This document shows, in pieces, positions 8,204-18,729 of a stretch of DNA of 34,530 bases. The stretch comes from Branchiostoma floridae (lineage: Eukaryota > Chordata > Leptocardii > Amphioxiformes > Branchiostomatidae). The notes below the pieces were generated by a model. That model ran no database searches and had not been told where the DNA came from. It saw only the letters and a program-made list of their open reading frames with translations. Made by a program: the position numbers and the translations under genes. Numbering within the stretch: position 1 is the first letter of the stretch; each line of letters starts with the position of its first letter. Location: contig NW_023365707.1 of assembly GCF_000003815.2 (NCBI RefSeq), forward strand, positions 108,018 to 142,547, in the 5' to 3' direction.

Positions 8204-10564
8204 ATGGCTGATCCAATGAGAGAGTTTGATGAGAAGTTTTTGACATGTGACATTTGCCATCAGATTTTTGAAGACCCCAGAGTGCTACCATGTGACCACA
8301 CCTTTTGTGGCAAGTGTTTGGAGAAATGGCGAAAGGGACTGGATCAGTTCACCTGTCCTACGTGTGGGCATGAAGTCAAGCTACAGGGAAAAGATGTCAG
8401 CAGTCTTCCTGTCAGTATCAGGGTCTCCAGTTTGCTGGACTTCAAGGTTCGACACCCAACTATTAGACAGGGTGAACAAGTTAACACCCGATGTCAGATG
8501 TGTGAGTCAGCGGCCAGTATGAAGGGGTCTTGCCAGGACTGCCATTTTCTGCTGTGTAAGAACTGTATCACAGCTCACTCAAAAACTCCAGATCTGAAGG
8601 ACCATCACATCACCTTGGATGATCACTGTCCCAAACACACCGGCCAGTGCCTGACCTTCTACTGCCAGCCCTGTGCCAAGCTGGTGTGCCGAGACTGCGC
8701 CAAAACTGAGCACCAACCAGGACCAGACCACGACCCACAGGAGGTCAGTAAGGTCGCACTGGAGGTCAAGGCTGAACTACAGATATTAATGACAAAAATG
8801 CAGGATACAGCTGACAATCTTACTAAAACTGATGGCTTTGTTAACAAATACATATTGAGCAGCATCACAAAGAACTGTAGCTTACAGAAGGAGAAAGTCC
8901 GAGAACATTTCACCCAGCTGAGAGCAAAACTGGACAAGGAAGAGAGAGGAAGTCCACTTAAACTGGAGCAGATGGAACAGGCCCAGATGGAGTCCCTGGT
9001 AAAGGAGAAGGAACTTCTGAAAAACACTTTAAGATCTGCAGATAATAAACATCAATTCTATACAGATATTCTAGCCACATGCAGCGATAATGAATCAGAT
9101 GTAAACATTTTAAGATACAGGCAAATGCTTTATGGCTGTTTCAACGAAACAAAAGAGATCTCACCTGGAGTACTAGAAAATCAGATATTGTTTCAGCCTA
9201 ACACAGAAATGATGACATGTAGTCCTGGCACTCTCTCACTGTGCGCTACTGGCATTACAGTGACAGAGCTCCCTGTAGAAAGCCTGCCAACAGCAGTTAT
9301 TTTCAGACCACAGGAAGGCCAAGTTCAGGGAACACCTCAGGTCACAGTCACCTCCCCTGGGGGGCAGCATGTTACAGTAGACACCACAGAAACCAGCAAG
9401 GGGGTGTTTGAGGCAGTCTGGAGGCCACAAACATCAGGGAGGCATGTGGTGTGGGTCACAGGGGGCAGGGCTGCAAGGGAACAGGGTGGGAGTACTGCAA
9501 GAGGAGGGGCTACAGGGGTTAGGGCTACCAGGGGAGGGGAATGGCTTAGGTCCTTCATGTGGGAATGGGGTAGGTCATTATTGGGAGGGATGGGGACTAG
9601 ATTAACTGGAAATGAGGCTCCCGGGGTAGGGGGTAATGTTACTGGGGGAGAGGCTAGGGCTTCAGAGAGAGGTGATTTTGCTATAGAGGGAGCAGGTGGG
9701 GATTTGCATAGTGGGGGTAACCTGTGCTCCCCTCTCACTGTAGATGTGAGTAATAACAACCCTGTACTGAGGTTTGGGCAGGAGGGCCGTCAGCAGGGGC
9801 AGTTTGACAGGCCTATAGATGTAGCAGTCAGGGGGGACAGGCTGTATGTGGCTGATACTTTCAACCAGCGTGTTCAGGTGTTTGATCTGAGTGGGAAGTT
9901 TAGCTCTTCATTTTCAGTAAATCCTGGCCCTACATCAGTTGCAGTTCAGACTGATGGCACCATAGTCACTGTGGTGAAGTCTGGGCAGCTGCAGGAAGTG
10001 AAGAAATTTTTAACATCAGGTAACCTGATGAATAGGTTTTCTCTGGGTGAATATTGTACAAACCCCTATGGCCTGGCAGTACAGAGGGATGGGAGGGTTG
10101 TTGTAGCTGATCCAGGCAAACACAGCGTCTTCCTGTTTGAGGCAGATGGGACACTGGTGAAACAGGTGGGAGGGCAGGGGCAGGGGGAGGGGCAGTTTAA
10201 CCTGCCATATTTTGTCTGTGTGGATAAAGAAGACAACATCATTGTGGCGGATAAAAGCAACAATCGTGTTCAGGTGTTTGACAAGAGTCTTAACTTCAAA
10301 CACAAGTTTGGTCAGAATGGCAGACAGCCACAGGACATGTGGGCTCCTCATGGTGTGTCAGCTGACAGCAGGGGAAACCTTGTTCTAGCAAACCGTTCGG
10401 GTAAGAAGCTTCAGGTGTTCTGCCCAGATGGCACTTGGGTATCAAACATAAGCAGCGATGGGGACAAACTGAACCTTCCCCACGGGGTGGCTGTGACAGA
10501 GGATGGACATGTGTTTGTTACTGATACTGGTGACCACTGTATTAGGAAGTACAGATACATGTGA
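8204..10564 (+). CDS. TRIM-NHL protein C (complete, intronless, 786 aa)
   Basis: Tandem paralogue of gene B with the same predicted E3 ligase architecture. RING cysteines run from C15 to C54, B-box 1 is at about 97-137 and B-box 2 at about 142-176, all metal ligands kept. The RING and B-box DNA is almost identical to gene B, but the second half of the coiled coil (about 275-340) is very different. Residues 248-251 (RGSP) are read from a short frame-shifted stretch at 8945-8956, restored by a compensating indel. The hinge between the filamin domain and the NHL repeats is much longer than in the other copies (bases about 9455-9720) and mixes glycine with Arg, Trp and Thr. NHL repeats end in RKYRYM as in all copies. 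A possible polyadenylation signal AATAAA is at 11233-11238. Confidence 0.93.
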   Translation: MADPMREFDEKFLTCDICHQIFEDPRVLPCDHTFCGKCLEKWRKGLDQFTCPTCGHEVKLQGKDVSSLPVSIRVSSLLDFKVRHPTIRQGEQVNTRCQMCESAASMKGSCQDCHFLLCKNCITAHSKTPDLKDHHITLDDHCPKHTGQCLTFYCQPCAKLVCRDCAKTEHQPGPDHDPQEVSKVALEVKAELQILMTKMQDTADNLTKTDGFVNKYILSSITKNCSLQKEKVREHFTQLRAKLDKEERGSPLKLEQMEQAQMESLVKEKELLKNTLRSADNKHQFYTDILATCSDNESDVNILRYRQMLYGCFNETKEISPGVLENQILFQPNTEMMTCSPGTLSLCATGITVTELPVESLPTAVIFRPQEGQVQGTPQVTVTSPGGQHVTVDTTETSKGVFEAVWRPQTSGRHVVWVTGGRAAREQGGSTARGGATGVRATRGGEWLRSFMWEWGRSLLGGMGTRLTGNEAPGVGGNVTGGEARASERGDFAIEGAGGDLHSGGNLCSPLTVDVSNNNPVLRFGQEGRQQGQFDRPIDVAVRGDRLYVADTFNQRVQVFDLSGKFSSSFSVNPGPTSVAVQTDGTIVTVVKSGQLQEVKKFLTSGNLMNRFSLGEYCTNPYGLAVQRDGRVVVADPGKHSVFLFEADGTLVKQVGGQGQGEGQFNLPYFVCVDKEDNIIVADKSNNRVQVFDKSLNFKHKFGQNGRQPQDMWAPHGVSADSRGNLVLANRSGKKLQVFCPDGTWVSNISSDGDKLNLPHGVAVTEDGHVFVTDTGDHCIRKYRYM

Positions 10565-11698
10565 AAGGGATTTGACTTTGTGCAAGTCTTGTGATTGCTT
10601 TCATAATCTAAAGTTAAGTTGTTCCACTTGTAGATTACAGCAGCTGAGCTATATTCAAAAACATTGAGTTACATATCAGATCATTTTGCTACTTTGTACA
10701 TGATACTGATAGCATTGAATACTCAATTTGAGAACATAACAGAAACTATTATGTCTTAAGGTTTTTGACTAAGTTAAACTGAAATAGATTGGTTTGAGTA
10801 TTGTACAACATTTGAGTAATATCAATTGTATTTTGTTGTTTGTAAGTTGTGAGTATTCTAGATTGAAATTAGAAAAATGAAATGTAGCTTTCTGGGATGA
10901 ACTTTTTTGTCTATCAAGTAACAATATAGCACTGGGCTGAAAATATCATCTGATTCAGATTCTGCAGGTTCAAGTAACTTAAAGTTAAAACAGTTCTAGT
11001 TATTCAGGTATTTCTTATGCCACCTGTTCCTAACCCGTAGTTGTTTCTTCCCAGTATCGCCTTACTATCACACTTGTTTTCTCAATCCTGCTATCCATCA
11101 GAAGTATAATTTCAGATGTTTCCAGAAACAAACAAGTCCAAAAATATTTTTGTGATGATTTTGAATGAAAAGAAAATGAATGGACAGGTGCAGACAGTGC
11201 AGGCAATGATGATGTAGAACTTTTCAACCCTGAATAAAGAGCAACAATGAAGAAAAATGTACCAATTGATATTTTATTTCTGCATTAAAATCAATAAAAA
11301 AATATGTCAATGTACCATTTGTTGATATATATTTGTTATAATAATACTGTTCTTTTTATGACTGTTTTATTTACCTCTTAATGATAATCCAAATTAGTAC
11401 CAGTCTGCATGGTTTATGACTGGTAGAGAAATAATGCATAAAACTACATTGTACAAGATGATGTTGACCAAAATGGGCAATTTCACAATCTACCCGGTAC
11501 AGAATGAATAAGAAATGAAGGTGTGTGGCAATTGTTAGATGATATTGTATGGACAGCAGAGAACCCCCCAACCTTCATTTAGAGTAGATTGTCCTCTGTA
11601 GACTAGTCTCATTGTTCTCTATAGGGTTGAGGTAAGAGAAAAAAACAAAGCCAATTTTTTTAAGTTTCAAATTTCCCATTGATCCATCATTTTTTCAG
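10565..11698. other. Intergenic, 3' flank of TRIM-NHL C
   Basis: AT-rich, with AATAAA at 11233-11238. No domain or splice-flanked coding stretch was recognised. Confidence 0.5.
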
Positions 11699-12499
11699 GC
11701 ATGATCAGGGATAAACAAGTTCATTAGCCCGATTGTTCCGGACAAGTGAAAATGCTGATCGGAAAAGTGCATGACCTACTTTACTTGTCCGATCGGAGAA
11801 GTACTCTTTTGTCCCCAAGTTCTTATTTTGGACGGTACATTTTTTTTTAATTGGGGCTTTGCTCACCAGGGACTCCCCTAAAAATAGACAGTTTAGGTTT
11901 TTCTCATATTTCCCCAGTATTTTTGCTCGTAATTCACTGATTTTTCTGCGAAGCGGCGTGACAAGAATGACATTGTGAAATTCTCAGGCGCTAGGCCCAG
12001 TACATAACATACCGGTCAATCTCGCTATGACGCTGCAGAGAAAATGAAGTTATTGGGAGAAAATAAGACGCCACACTGACGTTTTGAAACACAGTAACTA
12101 ACTTTGCCAGTCTCTGTTTACATCGTAAACCAAAAATTGCTTATCAGAAAACAAGTCATAAGTTAAACGTTACCAGCCGGGGTGCAAGGGGAAATTCCCG
12201 ACCAGGCTGAGTGCTATCGGTACTGAGTTCGGTTCAAGTCTGATGAAAGAGAACTCAGAGTCAGGCGGTATGTTTATTCTGAGGTGTATGTTTATTAGAT
12301 GTGTAACTAGTACATTACACAGACTCTCAGGCAGCATTGCTGATATTGGAGTTTATTAGATTTGATGGAAGTGATTTAACACATAGAAAAATGTTCCTAC
12401 ATTTTAGGCAAGTGAAAAGTTGGTTCGGGCAAGTAAATTTTTTAAGTACTTGCCCGATAGGACAAGTGGATTTTTAAAAACTTGTAACCCTGATGATGC
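11699..12499. mobile_element. Non-autonomous DNA transposon candidate, about 800 bp
   Basis: The ends form an imperfect inverted repeat: GCATGATCAGGGATAAACAAG at the left (11699) against the complement of CTTGTAACCCTGATGATGC at the right (ending 12499). Just inside both ends are repeated palindromic words: GTCCGATCGG and TTCCGGACAAGTG at the left, TTGCCCGATAGGACAAG at the right. Such subterminal palindromes often bind transposases. There is no transposase frame inside. Family uncertain. Confidence 0.5.
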
Positions 12500-13056
12500 T
12501 AAAATAAAAAATATTGCATTACAGTCACTGTCACTGGTACTACAGAATTGCTGCAAACATGAACTTTACTGTGAAATTCAGTACCAAAGAAAACATACAA
12601 ATCTACAGTAACTATTAGAGATTGAACAAACCTTCACTCAATAATAATACTTTAATTGTGTCAAGGGTGCACTCCAGTCTGCAATATTATATAACTTGCA
12701 CTTGTGTCCCAACTCTCGAATATTCAATAATTATTGTAATAGTTGAAAGCCGAAGGAGTTGAGGAAAGGATGCTGTCCGGTGCTGAACAAATTGCGAACC
12801 GGTGCTGTCTGAGTGCATCTCAGACAGCACAGACATTACTTAGTATCTTTTCATATAAGACAGAAGAAGCCAATCTCTTACTACTGATTAATCTTTAAAG
12901 AACTTTTGACAGCGTCAGACTTAGATTTGGGATGTTCCCTGAACTGGACCTTCAGTTGCCCATGTGCGGGTTTCAAAGAAGCTGGTGTAAGAAGTTCAAA
13001 ACAGAAATGATTGAAAACCACCAACACCTGCTCCCTTTCCTCCCCTCCCCACCCAG
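12500..13056. other. Non-coding stretch with one strong hairpin
   Basis: No gene identified. A perfect 12-bp stem with a 5-nt loop lies at 12802-12830. A splice-flanked stretch at about 12911-12970 can be read as coding but its phase does not fit, so I leave it uncalled. Confidence 0.4.
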
Positions 13057-13085
13057 GTGCAGAACAGCGGAACATGTTTGAAAAG
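13057..13085 (+). pseudogene. UTP20: Displaced UTP20 exon (small)
   Basis: The stretch is flanked by a pyrimidine-rich acceptor (CCCCACCCAG) and a donor (GTCAGT) and reads AEQRNMFEK in the phase that joins without a break to the exon at 13440. The joined MFEK-DVLPAF matches the region of vertebrate UTP20 that reads like QFEQ-LFLPSF, as I remember it. Taken alone a 29-bp exon is weak; its agreement with the next exon makes it credible. It is upstream of exon 1 (18730), which is out of order. Typed as pseudogene because nothing here connects it to a start. Confidence 0.45.
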
Positions 13086-13439
13086 GTCAGTATTAAAAAT
13101 TATCATTTTCTTTAGGCCATACCAATTCAATTCATTGGTTCTTATGTTTTGAAACGTATTGCTGAACTGGGAGATCAGGAAGGATGAGTGGATGAATAGT
13201 CTAATTTCCTTCAAAGCATATGTTCATTTGATTAACAGATAGCTGACATTCAAAGAATTATACTATGAGTCATTATCTCATCCAGAGTTGGGGGATCATA
13301 CCGGGGTATTCATTTTTCATTTTCCTTTCCTCCCTCCCATCTTCTGCCCTAAACCCTTCCTCCCAACCTCCCATCCTCCACTCCCTCCCCTTCCTTTCTC
13401 CCTCCCTTCCTGTTTAAAGTTCTCTTTGCATCCTTACAG

Positions 13440-13621
13440 GATGTGCTGCCAGCCTTCCTGCAGTACTGCACCTGTGTGTGTGAGACAGGTGAAACAGATA
13501 CAGGTATGCTGCAGGTGCTGACTCAGCTGGTTCTGCTGAAGAGACCCCCACCTGACACAGGTGCGGCCTTACCTGCCTGGGACAGGTATCCTCTCCACTT
13601 CAAGGAACAGAATAAGAAAAG
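13440..13621 (+). pseudogene. UTP20: Displaced UTP20 exon
   Basis: Acceptor TCCTTACAG and donor GTACAA bound a 182-bp stretch that is open in one frame. It reads DVLPAFLQY, then a leucine-rich helix pair, then PPPDTG and RYPLHF, which matches vertebrate UTP20 some 450-510 residues from its start (LPSFLSY, PPTAG, KYPLVF). In order, this exon should come after the one at 31123-31257. It lies instead 5.1 kb upstream of exon 1, in the same gap-free contig. It could be a remnant of a second UTP20 copy, a real rearrangement, or a misassembly. The reading frame shows no damage. Confidence 0.65.
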
Positions 13622-13668
13622 GTACAATTTTTAGAAAATTAATACAATCTTACAAGTCTTACTTAGAC

Positions 13669-13734
13669 ACAAGTCGACCGTCCCACTATCATGTTCTCTG
13701 GGACGACAACAGCTTTGCTTCAGCATACAGTTGA
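13669..13734 (+). pseudogene. Argonaute PIWI-end fragment, copy 1 (truncated)
   Basis: Eighteen codons from 13669 read [18 protein letters not shown], the hallmark of the end of the PIWI domain in Ago-clade Argonautes; the SHYH motif holds the final histidine of the DEDH slicer tetrad. An AG precedes it at 13665-13666. Four codons later comes a TGA (13732-13734), and homology is lost. It differs from copy 2 mostly at third codon positions, so the two are not a simple recent copy of each other. Confidence 0.75.
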
Positions 13735-13802
13735 GATGCTGTAGAATAACAATGTGCCATGAACCCCAGCATCCATGCTAATCTAGTTTTCCGCCCCTCC
13801 AG

Positions 13803-13970
13803 GGTACGAGTCGACCCTCGCACTACCATGTCCTCTGGGACGACAACAACTTTGCGGCTGACGACCTGCAGATGCTGACGTACCAGCTGTGCCACACGTA
13901 CGTCCGCTGCACTCGGAGTGTCTCCATTCCCGCGCCCGCATACTACGCCCACCTCGTCGCTTTCGTTTAG
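13803..13970 (+). pseudogene. Argonaute PIWI-end exon, copy 2 (orphan)
   Basis: After a good acceptor (CCGCCCCTCCAG) the frame reads [15 protein letters not shown], then [15 protein letters not shown] and [15 protein letters not shown], nearly identical to vertebrate AGO1-4. It keeps the catalytic-type histidine and the MID/PIWI-end residues. The frame then hits TAG (13968-13970) where animal Argonautes continue with RARYHLVDKE. In vertebrate AGO genes an exon boundary falls close to this point, so a single exon appears to have been copied here without the rest of the gene. No other Argonaute exon is visible in the window. It is either a relic or a fragment of a locus broken by assembly. Confidence 0.85.
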
Positions 13971-15150
13971 GTCTTTGCCATCAATGTTTTAGTAGATTAC
14001 TCTGAGTTAAATGTGGTGCTGCCGATTGGATTCAAGTCACATGACCACCAGCCTATCACAAAAGAATCAGTAGTTGCAGTAGTAATTTGATTGGCTGGTG
14101 GTCACATGGTGCATACATGCAGCTCTGCGGGATGTGCATGTATAAATACTGAGCTCTCATTGGTGGATGGACCAGCTTTCGTGGCTTCTCATTGGCTGAT
14201 TGTTGAAAAGGCTGAATCATGATTGGCCAGCAACATTTTGAAATGAAAGGCTGTAAAATGTATTTTGTAAACCTTTCCAAGTGGACCACCTTTTCAAGCA
14301 TGCATGTCTAATTTTGAGCTCCTAAAATAGTACAATTACTGCAATGTAGTATTTAATGTAGAATTTTTTGTAAGTTTGTCATTTTTACTCAAGTTGGAGC
14401 TGATTGCATGAGAGTTGTTAAGATTTTACATCATTGTGTAGCATGCATTTTAGACTTAGGGTATCTTTTGTGTCCTGCAAATGTTGTATGAGATGTTAAT
14501 TACTATCTGTTGGCTGCTAGCTTGTTCTGCTGGAGTTTTGAAATACAATAATTGTCAATCTCATTTGAAATGCCTGGTTTCTTTACTTTGTGTGACATTC
14601 TGAATTTTTCAGTGTGCTTGGGCCTCTAGACGGAAAAAGATGTTGTGTTTCCTGTTTCAGTCCTGAAAAGTTACGATCGGTAGGTAACGTTAGGGATTAG
14701 CCAGAGTAAAACTGAAATGGACAAGGCCACATATTTTTAAACTTCAATGCCAAACTTTGAATTTGCATAATGTTTACGAATCTGTGGATACATTTAACGT
14801 TATCATTCATTAGATAGTACAAGCAGTTTTTTTTTTTACTTGAATACGAAGCAGGGTGAATAAGAATTCAACTGGAAACTGGAAGCTATGTGAGAGGGAC
14901 TGCATGGGGGGTTCCCGACAACGATTCACGCTGAATTCGTAAGAAACCCCTACATATTACGCTAGATCAAGGAAGGCAATTACGCTGAATTTGATCGCCT
15001 CGCTACAAACTACGCAGATAAGATGGTTTTCCCTATGAGTTACGGGAAATAAAAATAGGCTGCCTACGCCTTACAGAGAAGAGCATGCAGACCCTCATGT
15101 GACTCCACTGCCACCCAAAAAAGGCTGGGGTCGGCAGGTTTTTTCTGTGG
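13971..15150. other. Intergenic with ATTGG cluster
   Basis: No gene recognised. Inverted repeat at 14037-14058 and 14088-14109, four ATTGG (reverse CCAAT) words between 14091 and 14226, and TATAAATA at 14141-14148. The stretch from about 14870 to 15110 has repeated words (ACGCTGAATT) that suggest an old repeat. Confidence 0.4.
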
Positions 15151-16693
15151 TATTTATTTATTTATTTATTTCATCTTGAAAACAGATGGGTAGCCCCTAC
15201 AACAGTGCATAGTTGATTTCCAAGGGGGCCCATCAAACATACATGTAAAATAATAAATACAGGACAAAAAACGTGGTTACAATCAGTCAAACTTTGAACA
15301 TCCAGGGACAACATACAGTACAGAAAACATAAAACCGGTGCGTCAAAACATAATCAGTGTCCATACTCATGTCGAAAACGTTCCAAGGTCAAAATCAATA
15401 TGTCAAGAGATGGAGTGGAGGTCAGAGGTCAAATCATATATCAAATCATGTGTAAATCGAAAATTAATGAAACTGAAATTTACAAAGTATGGATAGTAAA
15501 TCATATGTAAAGATTGAACAAACAAAAAAATTAAAACAGTAAGGCACATCAGAGACAAAGGTGCTTTTCCATACTAAGTTCCAATATTACTTGAGGTCAG
15601 ATATACATGTGTTCTTCAGAGCTGTTTTAAAGCCTTTTAGTGTTGTGATGTTTCTTATGTTATCTGCTAGTTTGTTGTACTGGCTAGTGCCAGTGTATGC
15701 AAATGTTTTTTGTCCACATGTGGTGGTGTAGCTTGGTGGGTGTAGTTTAGTGGTCTGCCTAGTGTTGTAAGTATGGATACGAGAGTTGTGCTGAAATGTG
15801 GCGGATAGGTATGTTGGTGCCAAGCCTGTCAGACATTTGAAAACCATAATGCACGTGTGCTCAAATCTCCTATCAGCCAGGTATTTCCAGTTGAGAGTTT
15901 GGTGGAGGTTCACAATGCTGATGTCCCGTTGCCTACGTTGTAGCACCACCCTTGCCGCTCTGTTTTGTAGTATTTGTAGTTGCCGTTGTTTGGTGGCCCC
16001 ACAGGTTCCCCAGACAGTGTCACAGTAGTCGAAAATAGGCAATATCATAGTCTTGTACAACATGTCAGCAATACTGAAAGTCAGGCAGTGTCTGAGGCGT
16101 CTAAGTAGTCCAATCCTCTGTGACACCTTACTACAAACTTTGTCTATGTGTTCATTAAAGGACAGGTGGGAGTCAAGGTACATACCAAGATATTTGAACG
16201 TATGAACTCTTTCTATGATTTCTTGGTCAATTTCGACTGTCAAGGACTGTGCTTGCTTTAACCTGTTAGCAGTGCCAAATAACATCCATTTAGTCTTGGT
16301 TACATTTAATGTTAAACGATTTGTTTGGAACCAAGTGGCCAGACCAGAGAGTTCATAGTTCAGAATTGACTCAATATGTTTTACATTGTTGCTGGGATAG
16401 AATATTGCTGTGTCATCAGCATACAAACATATTTTACATGTGGTAACTACATCAGGTATATCGTTAATAAATAAATTGAAGAGCAACGGGCCCAGTATTG
16501 AACCCTGGGGCACTCCCAGTGTAACAGGTAAGTATTCTGACCTACAACCATTCAGAGAGACAATTTGTTGTCTCCCCGACAGGTAGTTGCTGAACCAAAG
16601 ATGCTCCACACCCTGAATCCCGATCCATGACAGTTTGGTTAATAATAGTCCATGATGTACAGTGTCAAATGCTTTCTTAAGATCCAAAAATAC
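15151..16693 (-). mobile_element. 5'-truncated non-LTR retrotransposon (Jockey superfamily, CR1/L2-like)
   Basis: On the minus strand a frame open from about 16723 to the stop at 15587 codes the later part of a reverse transcriptase. From F at about 16690 it shows FLDLKKAFDTVHH, GVPQGSILGPLLF, the catalytic YADDT, and a thumb region with KYLGMYLD. The earlier fingers blocks and the endonuclease are absent, so this is a 5' truncation typical of target-primed insertion. A 3' UTR of about 400 bp ends in a tetranucleotide tail, (AATA)n on the minus strand (15151-15171). The frame has no stop, so the insertion is fairly young. The exact clade is uncertain. Confidence 0.88.
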
Positions 16694-16736
16694 CGCATTG
16701 TTGGAAAACAGGAAACACAACATTTTCCCCCTAGGT

Positions 16737-17728
16737 CTTGATTGTAGTAAATTCTCCTGCTTTCAAGAGGGTCTGTAACGTTATGCGCCTTTTCCATATT
16801 GATCATTGTGGGGTATGAAAAAGTTTGTACAGTCAAGTGTATTTTTTTTCTTCAAAATAATGATATGTTTCAGGAGCTTCAGAATCGTTGCATAAATTAT
16901 CTGCTAACCTTTACAATCATTGCATGTAAGACATCACCTACACATCTTCAAGATATGTTCGATTTCAAGGTCGCCCCCCCTCCCCACGCCCCCTGGAGGT
17001 ACGTAGCTGTTCAACATCCCTAAATCATTAGCGTTGAGCCTTGCAAAACGGGCCTTATAACGTGTATTCCAGGTCTAACACTAAACTTAAACGCCGCAAC
17101 GTACTAGTTTGGCACTACAGGGAATCATGAGACATCGGCTAAGAAAGAAAACTGGAGAAATTGTTGTGTTAACAGCAAAAATCTTCGCGTTCGTACTTTT
17201 CAATCAGGATAGGACATCTTGGAGGGACATGTCTACAGCCGCTATGCATCTCCCCTGATGCCCGCGGTTGATTGATTGATTGATAGGACAACTCAGTAGG
17301 CCATTAAGCATAATTCACAATCCTTGCGTCTTTTAGAATAAAAAGGCAGTGCTAACTGTGCAGCTAACGTTACCAGTTTTCTTTGAAGATCACCTTGAAG
17401 AACAGCTAAAGAGGATACACGGATGGTACACCTGTCATAAGATGTGGTCCACTGGCTAAAACTGCGCGCAATAATTTCATTCTATAGTCTAGCGGAAGAA
17501 ATTGGTACTGCAGCATGGTACACTTGCTAATGGGTATTTCCATTGTTTAAATAACAACGCCCCCTAACAGCCAATGGCATTAATGCATGCAGTTTGCACT
17601 CTGGGAACGAGATACTATGATCTTGATCCCGGGTTACTCAGTGCACTGTGTAAAGTCCCCGGATGTTACTGCATTAATTTCAACCCCCGCTAGTCGGCGC
17701 TTCATTTGAGCTGTGTTATTCTCATTGA
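16737..17728. other. Intergenic, no gene seen
   Basis: No domain found. It holds a short (GATT)n run near 17266-17284 and a weak CTCF-like word in reverse at 17557-17570. Confidence 0.5.
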
Positions 17729-17747
17729 CCACTAGGGGGCGCTGTTT
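17729..17747 (+). promoter_or_regulatory. Candidate CTCF binding site
   Basis: CCACTAGGGGGCGCTGTTT fits the core CTCF consensus (CCASYAGRKGGCRS) at every position. CTCF is conserved across bilaterians. It lies 1 kb upstream of the UTP20 start, between the retrotransposon and the gene. Confidence 0.5.
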
Positions 17748-18599
17748 TGAATGCCGTTGATTACCCTATAGCCAATCTACTGTCTTACCAAACTATCGAC
17801 GTTTTGCCGTTCCAATTTCTTTTGACAATAAATCATTTAACGTTAATTAACTATTTGATTCCTTTATTGCTCATTTTTGTCACACCAGTCTAATTCTAAG
17901 TCTCTCAATTAAAATTAATGAATTAAACTTCGCTATATTTGATATTAGAAACAAAGGAACAGAAATGTTTCCGATGGAAGGATGGTCTAGCCTAGCCGTT
18001 AGAGAAATAAGATTTTGTCTACAATAGGGGAATATGGTTTGTTATATATATTGTATTTATCACCTTTCAGTGTGAGTTGATAACCTACATTCCATTACAA
18101 AATTGTATTCATCCTCTGTTTTATCTAATTCGTAATATAACAGTGTTCCTTAGACCTAAGGTCTAAAACTAAGATAATGTCTTTTATGGTAATTTTGTTC
18201 GTTATCACCTTTATTCTGTCAGCAATGGGAAGTCACTTTGCATTTGCTGAAACTCATGTTCAAAATTTCATTCGCATATCGATAGATGAATGCTAGTTTA
18301 AGCTGAATGTAAGTCTCGAAAGATCATTGAAAAACAACATTGTCAATTTTTTCTTGAAGAAAGTAAAACAAGCTCACCTGTTTGAAATGGTGAGCGCACA
18401 AAGGCTAAAGAAATCATCAGATTTCTGAAGTTAACGTTAATTCTTTACAATAATCCTTCCACCATGGACAAACGGACACATTCGACATTAAAAAATAATT
18501 AAATTGATTTTTGTGTTGGTTATTAACCCACATAAATGCACTAGTGGAGTAGATTAAAAGACGGAAAGACCACGAAAGTGTGCGTTACGTTTGCATGCT
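17748..18599. other. Intergenic upstream of UTP20
   Basis: AT-rich, with no feature I can name. Confidence 0.5.
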
Positions 18600-18729
18600 A
18601 TCTCCGCTGAGGTGAATGACCTGTAATGACCTGGAGGTCACAGCTGGCATGGCGCCGGCTACACGTGTTTCTGCGTTTACGTCAGTTTTTGAGCCATTTT
18701 CTTCATAAATAAGCAAAGATCGACTCATC
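18600..18729 (+). promoter_or_regulatory. Probable UTP20 promoter
   Basis: A locally GC-richer stretch before the start codon holds a canonical E-box CACGTG (18662-18667) and a CRE/ATF-like TTACGTCA (18677-18684). E-boxes bound by Myc are common in ribosome-biogenesis genes, which fits UTP20, but binding is inferred only. Confidence 0.45.

Noticed and set aside
12911-12970. Possible further displaced UTP20 exon
   Set aside because: Splice-like ends and a faint resemblance, but the phase does not fit the exon ending at 31257 without another exon.
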